Origin: Bordetella parapertussis
GTDB lineage: Bacteria; Pseudomonadota; Gammaproteobacteria; Burkholderiales; Burkholderiaceae_B
Direction of reading: 5' to 3'
DNA: 10,424 nt
Assembly (NCBI GenBank): GCA_943331855.1
Contig: CALQNE010000112.1
Coordinates: forward strand, 1-10,424
The notes under the pieces were generated by a model. It worked only from the letters and a program-made list of their open reading frames with translations. It did not search any database and was not told where the DNA came from. Positions 1 through 7,158 of the stretch are shown here, in pieces. The position numbers were made by a program, and so were the translations under genes. Each line of letters begins with the position of its first letter. Positions within the stretch are counted from its first letter, which is position 1.

Positions 1-903
1 CCGTTGTATGCGGGTGATATCGGAACAGGTACGTCTGCCACCCAAGTCAAAGCGTTTGAACAGGCTGATTTGCTGTTAGCGATTGGCACGCGTTTGTCTG
101 ATTGGGGAACCTTAAATTACAGGTTTCCAACACCGCCCTGGCCAAAGCAAACGCTGGTACATGCGTGTGCAGATGTCACGATGATTGGTAAAAACTTTCA
201 GCCAACGGTTGGAATGGTTTGTCACGGTGCAGAATTTATTCGCGACTTTAATGCGCGCGATGCGGTGCCACAGAAAAAGGATCGCAGCGCTTGGATCAGT
301 GAATTGCACGGCTATGCACAAATGCAGGCGGTCTGGAAAAATATCAAAGCGCCTGATGGTGTGGCCTTTGGCAATGTGGTGCGCGCCTTAGGTGAACTGA
401 CCCCTGATGCCACCAGTATCGTCCCCGATGCTGGGATCTCTGCCGCTTTAGCGTACAAATTTTTTCCATTCACGGGCCGACGTAAATTGTATTCGACGAT
501 GTCGGGAGTGATGGGGTATGGCGTGCCCGGTGCAGTCGCGATTGCTATGCGTGAACCTGAGCGTACGGTGATCTGTTTGGTGGGCGATGGCGGTTTTATG
601 ATGACGGGCAATGAACTTGCCGTTGCGGTTGAGCGCAAGTTACCGCTCAAAATATTTTTATCTAACAATCGAAGCTTGGGTACCATTCGACTGCATCAAG
701 AACGCATGTATCCTGGGCGTTCACATGCCACAGATCTCAGTGGACCCAATTTCTCTAAATTGGCACAAGCCTTCGGTTGCGAAACCATGTTGATTGAAAA
801 AGACGAAGATATCGAACCGATGATTCGTGCAGCGCTTGCGGCAACAGGCCCAGTTTTTGTTGAAGTTAAGGCAAGCTTGTCAGCGATTTTGCCTAAGACT
901 TGA
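1..903 (+). CDS. Thiamine-diphosphate-dependent enzyme, acetolactate-synthase-like (C-terminal part, 5' end outside window)
   Basis: The reading frame is open from base 1, so the true start lies upstream; about 300 C-terminal residues of a protein usually near 550 are visible. The first ~75 residues look like the second half of the central (TPP_enzyme_M) domain, with a stretch typical of its Rossmann-like fold (ADLLLAIGTRLSDW). The rest is the C-terminal diphosphate-binding domain. The thiamine-diphosphate/Mg motif is clear: GDGG at 583-594, then 24 residues after GDG, then NN at 664-669. Family members decarboxylate or ligate 2-oxo acids (acetolactate synthase, glyoxylate carboligase, benzoylformate and sulfopyruvate decarboxylases). 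The N-terminal domain carrying the catalytic glutamate is off-window, so the reaction cannot be assigned. The gene converges on the first Bug receptor with a 17-nt gap. The family is secure, the substrate unknown. Confidence 0.9.
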   Translation, partial: PLYAGDIGTGTSATQVKAFEQADLLLAIGTRLSDWGTLNYRFPTPPWPKQTLVHACADVTMIGKNFQPTVGMVCHGAEFIRDFNARDAVPQKKDRSAWISELHGYAQMQAVWKNIKAPDGVAFGNVVRALGELTPDATSIVPDAGISAALAYKFFPFTGRRKLYSTMSGVMGYGVPGAVAIAMREPERTVICLVGDGGFMMTGNELAVAVERKLPLKIFLSNNRSLGTIRLHQERMYPGRSHATDLSGPNFSKLAQAFGCETMLIEKDEDIEPMIRAALAATGPVFVEVKASLSAILPKT

Positions 904-920
904 TCTGAGGATGCCCGGAA

Positions 921-1892
921 CTAGTCTATCGTCGCACCCGCTACCTGAATAACGTCTCGCCATTTTTTGAGCTCACTTTGAGTAAAGGCGCCAAACTGTT
1001 CTGGTGTACTTTGAAAAACTTCGAAACCAAGTTTGCGGTAGCGAGCGATCGTAGCGGGTTCGCGCAGGATATCGTTGACGTCTTTGTTTAGTCGTTGAAC
1101 GACAAGTGCTGGTGTAGCGGCCGGTACATAAAGTCCATACCAGGTTTCAACATCAAAGCCTGGCAGGCCAGATTCGGCCACCGTGGGCAGGTTTCCAAAG
1201 AACTCAAGCCTCTCAGTTGCCGTAATTGCTAAGGCGCGAAGTTTGCCGCTCTTGACTTGAGCAAGACCTTCAACCCCAGCAAACATAATTTGAATATCGC
1301 CCGCGAGCAAGGCGGTGATGGCAGGCCCGCCGCCATGGTATGGAATATGCTGAATGGAAGTGCCCGCCATCATATTGAATAGCGCGCCGGCAAGGTGCAC
1401 TGTCGTGCCGGCGCCCGACGAGCCATAGTTGAGTTTGCCAGGTTGAGCCTTAGCCAGTGCGATGAGTTGTTCAACATTTTGTGCGGGTAACGAAGGGTGC
1501 ACAATCAAAACTAAAGGCGCTAGGGAAAGCTTTGCGACGGCTGCAAAGGCAGTTGCAGTGTCATAAGGTAATTTTTTATAAAGTGTGGCATTGATTGCGT
1601 GGGCAGGTGAGGCTAATAAAATGGTATGCCCATCTGCTGCGGCTTGAGCCACGCTTGTTGTTGCAATCGTTGAACCCGCACCGCTGCGATTTTCAATGAC
1701 AACAGGCTGCTTCCAATGTTCACTGAGCAACTGACCTAGCAGGCGAGCGTTTACATCGACTGCCCCACCTGGTGGGTAGCCTACGACTATTTTGACTGAG
1801 CGAGTTGGGTATTCTTGCGCCGCAGCATTTTGACCGAACGCTAGAAACACTAGCGCGCTTAGTATTATTTTCAAGAAGATTCGTATGCGCAT
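921..1892 (-). CDS. Tripartite tricarboxylate transporter substrate-binding protein, Bug/TctC family (copy 1)
   Basis: This is a periplasmic solute receptor of about 323 residues, the usual family size. A signal peptide is clear: basic start (MRIRIFLK), hydrophobic core, and an AAAQ cleavage region near residue 25. The mature protein opens with the family signature YPTRSVKIVVGYPPGG followed by D and AR, the loop that contacts the ligand carboxylate. Further family marks are NYGSSGAGT, HIPYHGGGPA and LPTVAESGLPGF. I chose the ATG at 1892. An in-frame TTG at 1925 gives 11 more residues but would lie only about 5 nt from the start site predicted by the promoter at 1937-1964. No good Shine-Dalgarno is visible for either start. 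The TctA/TctB membrane partners are absent here, as is common for Bug receptors. The ligand is probably a carboxylate but cannot be named. Confidence 0.93.
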   Translation of the reverse strand: MRIRIFLKIILSALVFLAFGQNAAAQEYPTRSVKIVVGYPPGGAVDVNARLLGQLLSEHWKQPVVIENRSGAGSTIATTSVAQAAADGHTILLASPAHAINATLYKKLPYDTATAFAAVAKLSLAPLVLIVHPSLPAQNVEQLIALAKAQPGKLNYGSSGAGTTVHLAGALFNMMAGTSIQHIPYHGGGPAITALLAGDIQIMFAGVEGLAQVKSGKLRALAITATERLEFFGNLPTVAESGLPGFDVETWYGLYVPAATPALVVQRLNKDVNDILREPATIARYRKLGFEVFQSTPEQFGAFTQSELKKWRDVIQVAGATID

Positions 1893-1936
1893 GCGTGATC
1901 TACTTTTTTGAAAGACACTTGGCAAATTCTTAGCGC

Positions 1937-1964
1937 ATAATAGTCGGATTACAAAAAAAGTCTA
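1937..1964 (-). promoter_or_regulatory. Predicted sigma-70 promoter for Bug receptor copy 1
   Basis: Read on the minus strand there is a TAGACT box (1959-1964, 4 of 6 to consensus), a 16-nt spacer, then TATTAT (1937-1942, 5 of 6). Transcription would begin near 1930, giving a leader of about 38 nt to the ATG at 1892. On the plus strand the same spot reads CATAAT (1936-1941), so a -10 for the divergent MmgE/PrpD gene could overlap it, but no matching -35 is seen at the right distance. Inferred by eye only. Confidence 0.4.
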
Positions 1965-2001
1965 ACGTTTGTAGGCAGCAAGCGTCAATATAAGAATGTG
2001 T

Positions 2002-2005
2002 GGAG
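2002..2005 (+). promoter_or_regulatory. Ribosome binding site that sets the start of MmgE/PrpD copy 1
   Basis: GGAG lies 8 nt before the ATG at 2014. It falls inside the longer frame that opens at ATG 1996, which has no such site, so 2014 is the preferred start. Confidence 0.7.
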
Positions 2006-2013
2006 AAAAAATC

Positions 2014-3453
2014 ATGATGGCAAAAGAGGCGACTGTGGCCAGTGCTGTACTTGATACCGGATTTTCAGATGGATTAATTGCTTTTTGTCGTGCGTTTCGT
2101 GGGCAAGCGCTCTCGGCTGAAGCGCGACGGCGCTCGACCGACGCCATCACTGATACCTTGGCCTGTATGGTGCTGGGCACAGGTCAGGCACTTGAGCCCA
2201 AGCTGCGTCGGGCGCTTTTCTCGGATCAGTCGCTTAAGAAAGTATTGATGCAATTTCAGCCTGCTGCCTTGCGCTCAAGTTCGACCGAAGCACAGGGTGC
2301 TGCCGCACTGTATCTGGGTACGCTTGCACATGCTGCTGATTTTGATGACATCAGTCACCCAGCATATTGTCATGCAACGGCGTTATTACTTCCCGCACTT
2401 TTGATCCGTGGTGCCGCTTTGGGCGTCAGTGGCGAAGTACTCATTCGTGCGCATATTGTCGGCATTGAAACGCTTGGTCAACTTGGCCGTCGCTTAAACA
2501 CCGCGCACTACGAGCGCGGTTGGCACACAACGGGTACCTTTGGCGCCATCGGTGCAACGGCGGCGTTGGCATTTCTTGAAGGCTTTACAGATGAACAAAT
2601 GCGTGGAGCGCTAGGCGTGAGTGCATCGCTTGCAAGTGGCGTGCGCCAAAATTTTGGAACAATGACCAAGCCTCTTCACGCGGGTCTTGCAGCCAGGTCG
2701 GCAATTCTGGCAACGCGTTTGGCCGAACAGGACTTTACCTGTGCGCCCGATGCGATCGAAGGTAAATTCGGTTTTATGAAGGTGTTTGGTGGTCAGGCGC
2801 CGGCTAGTTACGCAAAGCAGTGGGGGCAGCCCCTAGAAATTTTGACTGAGACCGGCATTGGCCTGAAAGCGTATCCCTGCTGCGCCGCCACGCATCCTGC
2901 GATTGATGCAACACGCGCTTTACGTAAGCGCCTGAACGGCACTTCATTTGAAGAAATCGAGTCTATGCGGGTGGGGGCATCGAGATTTGCGATGCAGCCT
3001 TTGATTTATGACCTTCCGAATACTGGACTTGAAGGTAAGTTCAGCATGCGCTATTGCATCGCGTCGGCGATGATCGACGGCGGGGTTAAGATTGGGACCT
3101 TCGAGGCAGACCAGATCACGCGCCCTGCGATCGAACGCTTAATGCAAAAGATCAAAGTTGAAATCGATCCGCTTGTCGCAGATGATCATGAGTTTGCTGC
3201 GATCGTTGATCTTAAATTGAAGTCGGGGCAAGAAAAATCAATTCGGATTGATGTAGCAAGTGGTAAGCCTGGAAACTGGCTGAGTGAAGCGTTACTAAAA
3301 GAAAAGTTTTTCGATTGTCTTGGTGTAGATCGCCAAGATAGCAAAACAGGAAAAATACTTTTTGACATGGCGCAGCAACTTGGATTGCAGGACTCAATCG
3401 AGTCTTTGTACCAGACTCTTTTACAAACCTTGGGTGAGGGGTTAGAGAGTTGA
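2014..3453 (+). CDS. MmgE/PrpD family protein (copy 1, canonical active-site residues)
   Basis: A 479-residue cytoplasmic protein of the 2-methylcitrate dehydratase / cis-aconitate decarboxylase family. Domain 1 is all-helical and domain 2 starts near residue 280. The residues expected from the family are present: the HAADFDD segment (His106, Asp109, Asp111, Asp112) with His120, WHTTGTFG (His171), KPLH (Lys219, His222) and YPCCAATHPAIDA (His294). The conserved LEGKFSMRYC stretch begins at residue 339. By comparison with characterised members, His171, Lys219 and His294 sit where catalytic residues are expected; this is an alignment by eye. Members act on di- or tricarboxylates by dehydration, decarboxylation or epimerisation. 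It does not resemble the PrpD of a methylcitrate operon in context, since no prpB or prpC is nearby. It is divergent from Bug receptor copy 1, suggesting shared control and a shared substrate. The start at 2014 follows the GGAG; ATG 2017 is also possible. Confidence 0.92.
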   Translation: MMAKEATVASAVLDTGFSDGLIAFCRAFRGQALSAEARRRSTDAITDTLACMVLGTGQALEPKLRRALFSDQSLKKVLMQFQPAALRSSSTEAQGAAALYLGTLAHAADFDDISHPAYCHATALLLPALLIRGAALGVSGEVLIRAHIVGIETLGQLGRRLNTAHYERGWHTTGTFGAIGATAALAFLEGFTDEQMRGALGVSASLASGVRQNFGTMTKPLHAGLAARSAILATRLAEQDFTCAPDAIEGKFGFMKVFGGQAPASYAKQWGQPLEILTETGIGLKAYPCCAATHPAIDATRALRKRLNGTSFEEIESMRVGASRFAMQPLIYDLPNTGLEGKFSMRYCIASAMIDGGVKIGTFEADQITRPAIERLMQKIKVEIDPLVADDHEFAAIVDLKLKSGQEKSIRIDVASGKPGNWLSEALLKEKFFDCLGVDRQDSKTGKILFDMAQQLGLQDSIESLYQTLLQTLGEGLES

Positions 3454-3518
3454 GCGAATTGTGTCAGCTGAAGATCGAGTAGTTTAAGACACCGGCAAGA
3501 CCATAGTCTGTTTATTGA

Positions 3519-4670
3519 TCAAGGGTGCGCGACAATGCCCATCCAGAACAATCGTTCTTGGCCGACTTCTTTGTCATATTTGCGCAAGAAGGTCAGGGTG
3601 CCATCTGCATTGATCCTAAATACTGACAGCCCGCCCGCTACGTGTTCAAGTGCACCATCTTTCAAAATATCACGGGCAATCATGCACCCTGCAACAAGCA
3701 TCGTGCCACTTGGATCAATCGCAAACGTCCGAACGTGCATCCCACCAGTATCCTCAGTCTGAATCAAGGTGGGTTCGCCGGTCGCTTGATCAATTGAAAA
3801 GGTGCTGATGGTATTTTCGGCACCATTGAATATTTTTTTACCTTCGTGATCAATCGTGCCATCTGCACGATTCGAGACATACACAAACTGACCACTGGGA
3901 TGAACGTGGATTGCACCCACCAATTGACGCGGCTTGAGTTGCTCTGGATGCCTAAGTGTCGTTTTGCGCCACAGAGGGCCTACGACGGTTGTACCAAGTT
4001 CAAAAAAAGCGATTTGGTTTTGGCGTTCAATCGATAAGTACATCCAAGGTTTTGTTGGATGAAAATCAATATGCCGAGGGCCGAATTCGTACCCTGCATT
4101 TGGGATCAGTTTTTGTCGATGTGTCAGAACACCCTCGGCGTATTCAAAAATTTCAATTGAGCCGGGTAGCTCGGGTTGACCGTGCTCGGGATCGTTACCA
4201 CGCACGGGCAAGACAACGCGGTGGTTGTCAGGTGTCACAACAATTTGATGGGCGCAGACACCCAGGTCAAAAGTATGTTGTTTTACTTCTTCGCCAATTG
4301 AGCCATCCCGTTTGATGCAATGCACGCTTAAGGCGCTTGGGGCGTTATAGGCGAGCAAGAGGTGCTGCGAGGTGCGATCGCTTGTCAGGTGTACCGGTCG
4401 TGAGCGCAGTGGCGTTGGAGTGCCGGCCAGCTTGAGTGAACCATCGCTTTGTATAGCCAGTGCGCAAACAAAATGCTGGGTGCCAGATTTTCCTGGCCCG
4501 CCATCGCTACAGGCTGCATACAAAATAGGCTTTGAGGCGTGTCGCCAGGCGTACTGAAGGCCCGCCGGTAGTGTGATTGCACTGCGCTCGCTTAGCGACC
4601 CATCGCTCACGTTCAAACTGTACTGTCTAAAAGCTGCGCCAACTGCAGCGTATACAAAGAATCTGTTCAT
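3519..4670 (-). CDS. Beta-propeller lactonase family protein (6-phosphogluconolactonase / carboxymuconate cyclase fold)
   Basis: A 383-residue protein with repeated propeller-blade motifs: a strand, a turn of the type HPSG or DPSG, then a strand with YVSN-like endings. Examples are RHIDFHPTKPWMYLS (199-213), IHVHPSGQFVYVSNR (254-268), RTFAIDPSGTMLVAG (314-328) and LSVFRINADGTLTFL (348-362). This matches the seven-bladed lactonase family (Pfam Lactonase, COG2706), which includes YbhE-type 6-phosphogluconolactonase and fungal carboxymuconate cyclase. No signal peptide is evident; the N-terminus is already a blade strand, so it is probably cytoplasmic. Its start follows the stop of Bug receptor copy 2 by 13 nt with no visible Shine-Dalgarno, suggesting co-transcription and perhaps translation by reinitiation. 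A longer open frame to 4841 exists but overlaps the receptor and lacks family resemblance. Context hints at hydrolysis of a lactone of an imported acid; a pentose-phosphate role is less likely. Confidence 0.88.
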   Translation of the reverse strand: MNRFFVYAAVGAAFRQYSLNVSDGSLSERSAITLPAGLQYAWRHASKPILYAACSDGGPGKSGTQHFVCALAIQSDGSLKLAGTPTPLRSRPVHLTSDRTSQHLLLAYNAPSALSVHCIKRDGSIGEEVKQHTFDLGVCAHQIVVTPDNHRVVLPVRGNDPEHGQPELPGSIEIFEYAEGVLTHRQKLIPNAGYEFGPRHIDFHPTKPWMYLSIERQNQIAFFELGTTVVGPLWRKTTLRHPEQLKPRQLVGAIHVHPSGQFVYVSNRADGTIDHEGKKIFNGAENTISTFSIDQATGEPTLIQTEDTGGMHVRTFAIDPSGTMLVAGCMIARDILKDGALEHVAGGLSVFRINADGTLTFLRKYDKEVGQERLFWMGIVAHP

Positions 4671-4683
4671 GACATTGTTAACG

Positions 4684-5652
4684 TTAGTTGATCGCAATAC
4701 CTGCTTTTTTGACGATCGGCGGCCACTGTTTGAGTTCGCGCGCAACCAGTTCGTCGACGTAGCTGCCTGGCTTTGCGATGATCCTGACGCCGTCTGCAGT
4801 GAGGCGTTCAATAATTTGTGGATCTTGCAGGGTACGCACAAAGGCTTTCTCTAGCGTTTGTACGACGTTTTGAGGCGTGCCCGCTGGCGCAAGAACCGCC
4901 ATCCAGAATGTTGTCTCAAAGCCTGGAAAGCCAAGTTCAGCGACGGTTGGCATATCTGGAATTTGCGGCATACGCTCTAAGCTGGTCACTGCAAGCGGCC
5001 TAATCTTTCCGGCTTTGATTTGCACGGCAGAAGTTGGAAAGGCATCAATCTTGAACTGATACACCCCGCCAAGCAGATCGATCATGGCAGGCCCTGCGCC
5101 TTTGTAAGGGATATGAACCATTTCAATTCCTGCGCGGTCAATGAATAATTCAGTGGCCAGGTGAGGAAATGTGCCGGAGCCGGCAGTGCCATAGTGCAGC
5201 GGCGGTGACGTTTTTTTTGCGAGCGCAATAAATTCTGGCAAAGTCTTTGCAGCGACAGAGGGATGAATCACGACCAAACCAGGCGTATCTCCAACCATGA
5301 TAACGGACGTGAAACTTTTGACCGTATCGTACCCAAGTGATTTGTAGATGGATGGATTAGCTGAGTGTGAATTGGTCGCCATCAACAAGGTGTAGCCATC
5401 CGCAGGGGCAGAGGCGACGAGTTGAGTGCCAATCGTTGCACCAGCACCCCCTTTGTTTTCGATGATGACAGTTTGGCCGAGTACTTCTCCAAGTTTTTGA
5501 GAAATCCGTCGTGCAACGACATCAGTGGTACCGTTTGGCGGGAAGGGCACAATTAAATGTATTGGTTTTTCAGGAAAGGCTGCTTGTGCTGTGAAGCCGA
5601 GGCACAGTAAAGCCGAAGCGATGACAAGTTGGATACCTTTTAGGCGCTGCAT
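4684..5652 (-). CDS. Tripartite tricarboxylate transporter substrate-binding protein, Bug/TctC family (copy 2)
   Basis: A 322-residue periplasmic receptor. It has a signal peptide (MQRLKG, hydrophobic core, cleavage near AQAAF at residues 22-26) and the family body: KPIHLIVPFPPNGTTD, ADGYTLLMAT, HYGTAGSGT, HIPYKGAGPAMIDLLGG and MPTVAELGFPGF. The ligand loop reads PPNG where the family normally has PPGG. The ATG at 5652 is preceded by AAGGGG (5659-5664) with a 6-nt spacer, so the start is well supported. It is first in a two-gene unit with the lactonase-like gene and divergent from MmgE/PrpD copy 2 across 162 nt. It is clearly only a distant paralogue of copy 1. No TctA/TctB genes are in the window. 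The ligand is unknown; a carboxylate is inferred from the family. Confidence 0.93.
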   Translation of the reverse strand: MQRLKGIQLVIASALLCLGFTAQAAFPEKPIHLIVPFPPNGTTDVVARRISQKLGEVLGQTVIIENKGGAGATIGTQLVASAPADGYTLLMATNSHSANPSIYKSLGYDTVKSFTSVIMVGDTPGLVVIHPSVAAKTLPEFIALAKKTSPPLHYGTAGSGTFPHLATELFIDRAGIEMVHIPYKGAGPAMIDLLGGVYQFKIDAFPTSAVQIKAGKIRPLAVTSLERMPQIPDMPTVAELGFPGFETTFWMAVLAPAGTPQNVVQTLEKAFVRTLQDPQIIERLTADGVRIIAKPGSYVDELVARELKQWPPIVKKAGIAIN

Positions 5653-5745
5653 GTTTTTCCCCTTATTGCTGATATTGACTCAATAAACGTTTTGATCGTC
5701 TTTTGATAGCTTGCTTTAATTGTTATGCTGATTGCGCTATAGTTT

Positions 5746-5786
5746 TTTGATTGTATACAACAACGTTCGTTATACCTACAATCAAA
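5746..5786. promoter_or_regulatory. Operator-like inverted repeat with TTGTATACAA palindrome
   Basis: TTTGATTGTA (5746-5755) and its exact reverse complement TACAATCAAA (5777-5786) are separated by 21 nt. The left arm runs into the perfect palindrome TTGTATACAA (5751-5760). The right arm belongs to a degenerate copy, TTATACCTACAA (5770-5781). Equivalent points in the arms are 31 bp apart, close to three helical turns, so two dimers could bind the same face of the DNA. Short TTGTATACAA-type palindromes are typical of GntR/FCD-type repressors of organic-acid genes; that assignment is inferred and no regulator gene is in the window. Confidence 0.6.
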
Positions 5787-5802
5787 GAAAAATAAATTAA
5801 AC

Positions 5803-5809
5803 GAGGTGA
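5803..5809 (+). promoter_or_regulatory. Ribosome binding site that sets the start of MmgE/PrpD copy 2
   Basis: GAGGTGA ends 5 nt before the ATG at 5815. An in-frame GTG at 5806 lies inside this site, so it is part of the ribosome binding site and not the start codon. Confidence 0.75.
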
Positions 5810-5814
5810 CAAAA

Positions 5815-7158
5815 ATGAGTTCAATCAATACCGTCAGCGGAAAACTTGCAGAGTTCAGTTGCAACCTGCAAATCGAACAGTTACCTAAACGTGTTATTGA
5901 AAGAACGAAGACGCGTTTATTGGATTGTCTTGCCACAGGCTTAGCAGCACACGGCTTGCATGTGCCGAGCGTGGTGTTGGCCTTTACAGAGGGCGGTGTT
6001 GGGCCTGCCAGTGTGATCGGCTATCAAAAATCCTTGCCGATTGTGGATGCCGCTTTTGTGAATGCAACGCTGATCAACGGGCGAAGCCAAGATGACTTTA
6101 TGCAGAAGTCTCATCCGGGGGCTTTGACGATCCCAGCCGCGTTGGGGCTCGCGCAAGCGTACAAGCGCAGCGGCGCTGATGTGTTGGTAGGGATGGTGGC
6201 GGGTTATGAGGTGGTCGGACGAATGTATATGGGTGCACCCGGCATGTTGCCAAAGTTTCGCGCATCGGGTGTGGCGGGTACGGTTGGCGCGGCCGCAGCG
6301 GCGGCCAAAATGCTGCAACTGAATTCCTCTTTAACAATGAATGCGCTCGGTTGTTCAGCTGTGTTTGCGCACGGCTTTGGGCAAGGTTTTTTTGCCGGTA
6401 CAAATGAAGTGAAGTTGAACGTTGGGATGGCGAGTCGAAATGGCGTGACGGCGGCATTGCTTGCGAAGCATGGGGCCACTGCCTCGGCACTCGCATTTGA
6501 AGGTGAGGCGGGTTACTTTCGGGCCTTCGACGGTTCACTTGAACATGCCGAGGCGGCAACCCGAGGCTTGGGCGAAAGTTATTTGATTGAAGAAACTGTA
6601 TATAAAGAATGCCCTGTGTGCATCTTTACGCAGACCCCAATTGCGTTGGCGCGTACTCTTTCTTCTAAGATTGATCTGAAAAAAATCCAAAAAGTGGTGG
6701 TGACATCGCCTGAACTCACGCATACGAATCCAGGTTTTACAAATGTTGCGCCGTACCAAACCCATCTTCAGGCCGTCGTGAGTGCAAGGTTTTGTACCGC
6801 GGCAGCTCTATTGGGCCGCCCAGTTGAAGAATATGACTACTACGATGAGTTGCAAGACCCTGAGTTATTGCAACTGGCTGAGAAGATTGAGTTACGGATG
6901 CGCGAGCATGATGCCGATACCGTTGACGTTGAAGTCTATCAAACCGATGGCGTGATTCGAGCAAGTGGAACCGAGAACGAAACGCTGTTTCCGAGCTTGG
7001 ATAAGGTCGTTGCAAAATTCTTTCGAATCACCTCAGACTTACCCGGCCTGGATCGTGACCGAATCGTCGAGACCGTCATGGCGTTGGATCAAGTGACCAA
7101 TATCGAGGATTTGATGAAGTTGCTGGTGGTGAGTGATGCGTTGATTGCCGCGCGTTAG
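5815..7158 (+). CDS. MmgE/PrpD family protein (copy 2, divergent active site)
   Basis: A 447-residue cytoplasmic protein recognisable as MmgE/PrpD: the domain-1 layout is intact (VNATLINGR, SHPGALTIPAALGLA, SGVAGTVGAAAAAAKML, AFEGEAGYFRAFDG) and domain 2 starts near residue 260. The active site is unusual. The HxxDFDD segment is shortened to SQDDF (91-95), although His100 in SHPG remains. Where copy 1 has WHTTGTFG this protein has FRASGVAG (Arg149 for His). KPLHAG becomes VKLNVG (198-203), so Lys is shifted by one and His is replaced by Asn202. YPCCAATHP becomes ECPVCIFTQTP, with Gln273 for His. The KFS motif of domain 2 is also missing. It may catalyse a different reaction from the classical dehydratases, or use other residues. 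Reading frame and ribosome binding site are intact, so it is not an obvious pseudogene. It is divergent from Bug receptor copy 2, with which it probably shares regulation. Confidence 0.88.
   Translation: MSSINTVSGKLAEFSCNLQIEQLPKRVIERTKTRLLDCLATGLAAHGLHVPSVVLAFTEGGVGPASVIGYQKSLPIVDAAFVNATLINGRSQDDFMQKSHPGALTIPAALGLAQAYKRSGADVLVGMVAGYEVVGRMYMGAPGMLPKFRASGVAGTVGAAAAAAKMLQLNSSLTMNALGCSAVFAHGFGQGFFAGTNEVKLNVGMASRNGVTAALLAKHGATASALAFEGEAGYFRAFDGSLEHAEAATRGLGESYLIEETVYKECPVCIFTQTPIALARTLSSKIDLKKIQKVVVTSPELTHTNPGFTNVAPYQTHLQAVVSARFCTAAALLGRPVEEYDYYDELQDPELLQLAEKIELRMREHDADTVDVEVYQTDGVIRASGTENETLFPSLDKVVAKFFRITSDLPGLDRDRIVETVMALDQVTNIEDLMKLLVVSDALIAAR

Larger units (their letters stand above)
5653..5814. 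promoter_or_regulatory. Divergent AT-rich control region between Bug receptor copy 2 and MmgE/PrpD copy 2
   Basis: 162 nt with no gene. It holds the operator-like repeat at 5746-5786 and three TTTTGAT direct repeats (5690, 5701, 5745). Weak divergent promoter candidates are TTGATT (5747-5752), an 18-nt spacer and TATACC (5771-5776) on plus, and TTGTTG (5758-5763), a 16-nt spacer and TATAGC (5736-5741) on minus. Either would be overlapped by the operator-like sequence, as expected for repression. Promoter positions are tentative. Confidence 0.55.

Noticed and set aside
899..926. Possible terminator between the TPP enzyme and Bug receptor copy 1
   Set aside because: Only a weak AGACT/AGTCT pairing across the 17-nt gap; no stable stem.
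1989..1994. TATAAG as a -10 box for MmgE/PrpD copy 1
   Set aside because: Transcription would start near 2001, right at the ribosome binding site, and no good -35 is present.
2014..3453. prpD of a methylcitrate cycle operon
   Set aside because: No prpB, prpC or acnD/prpF neighbours; the family is broad and the context is a Bug receptor.
3498..3509. Small hairpin AGAC-CATA-GTCT between convergent genes as a terminator
   Set aside because: Only a 4-bp stem and no proper T-run; not distinguishable from chance.
3956..4315. 119-aa plus-strand open frame opposite the lactonase-like gene
   Set aside because: No family resemblance and no ribosome site noted; antisense shadow of the propeller gene.
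4573..4854. 93-aa plus-strand open frame across the lactonase/receptor junction
   Set aside because: Runs antisense across two real genes with no recognisable domain.
6098..6559. 153-aa minus-strand open frame opposite MmgE/PrpD copy 2
   Set aside because: Proline/arginine/histidine-rich composition with no recognisable domain; it is the antisense shadow of a well-supported gene.
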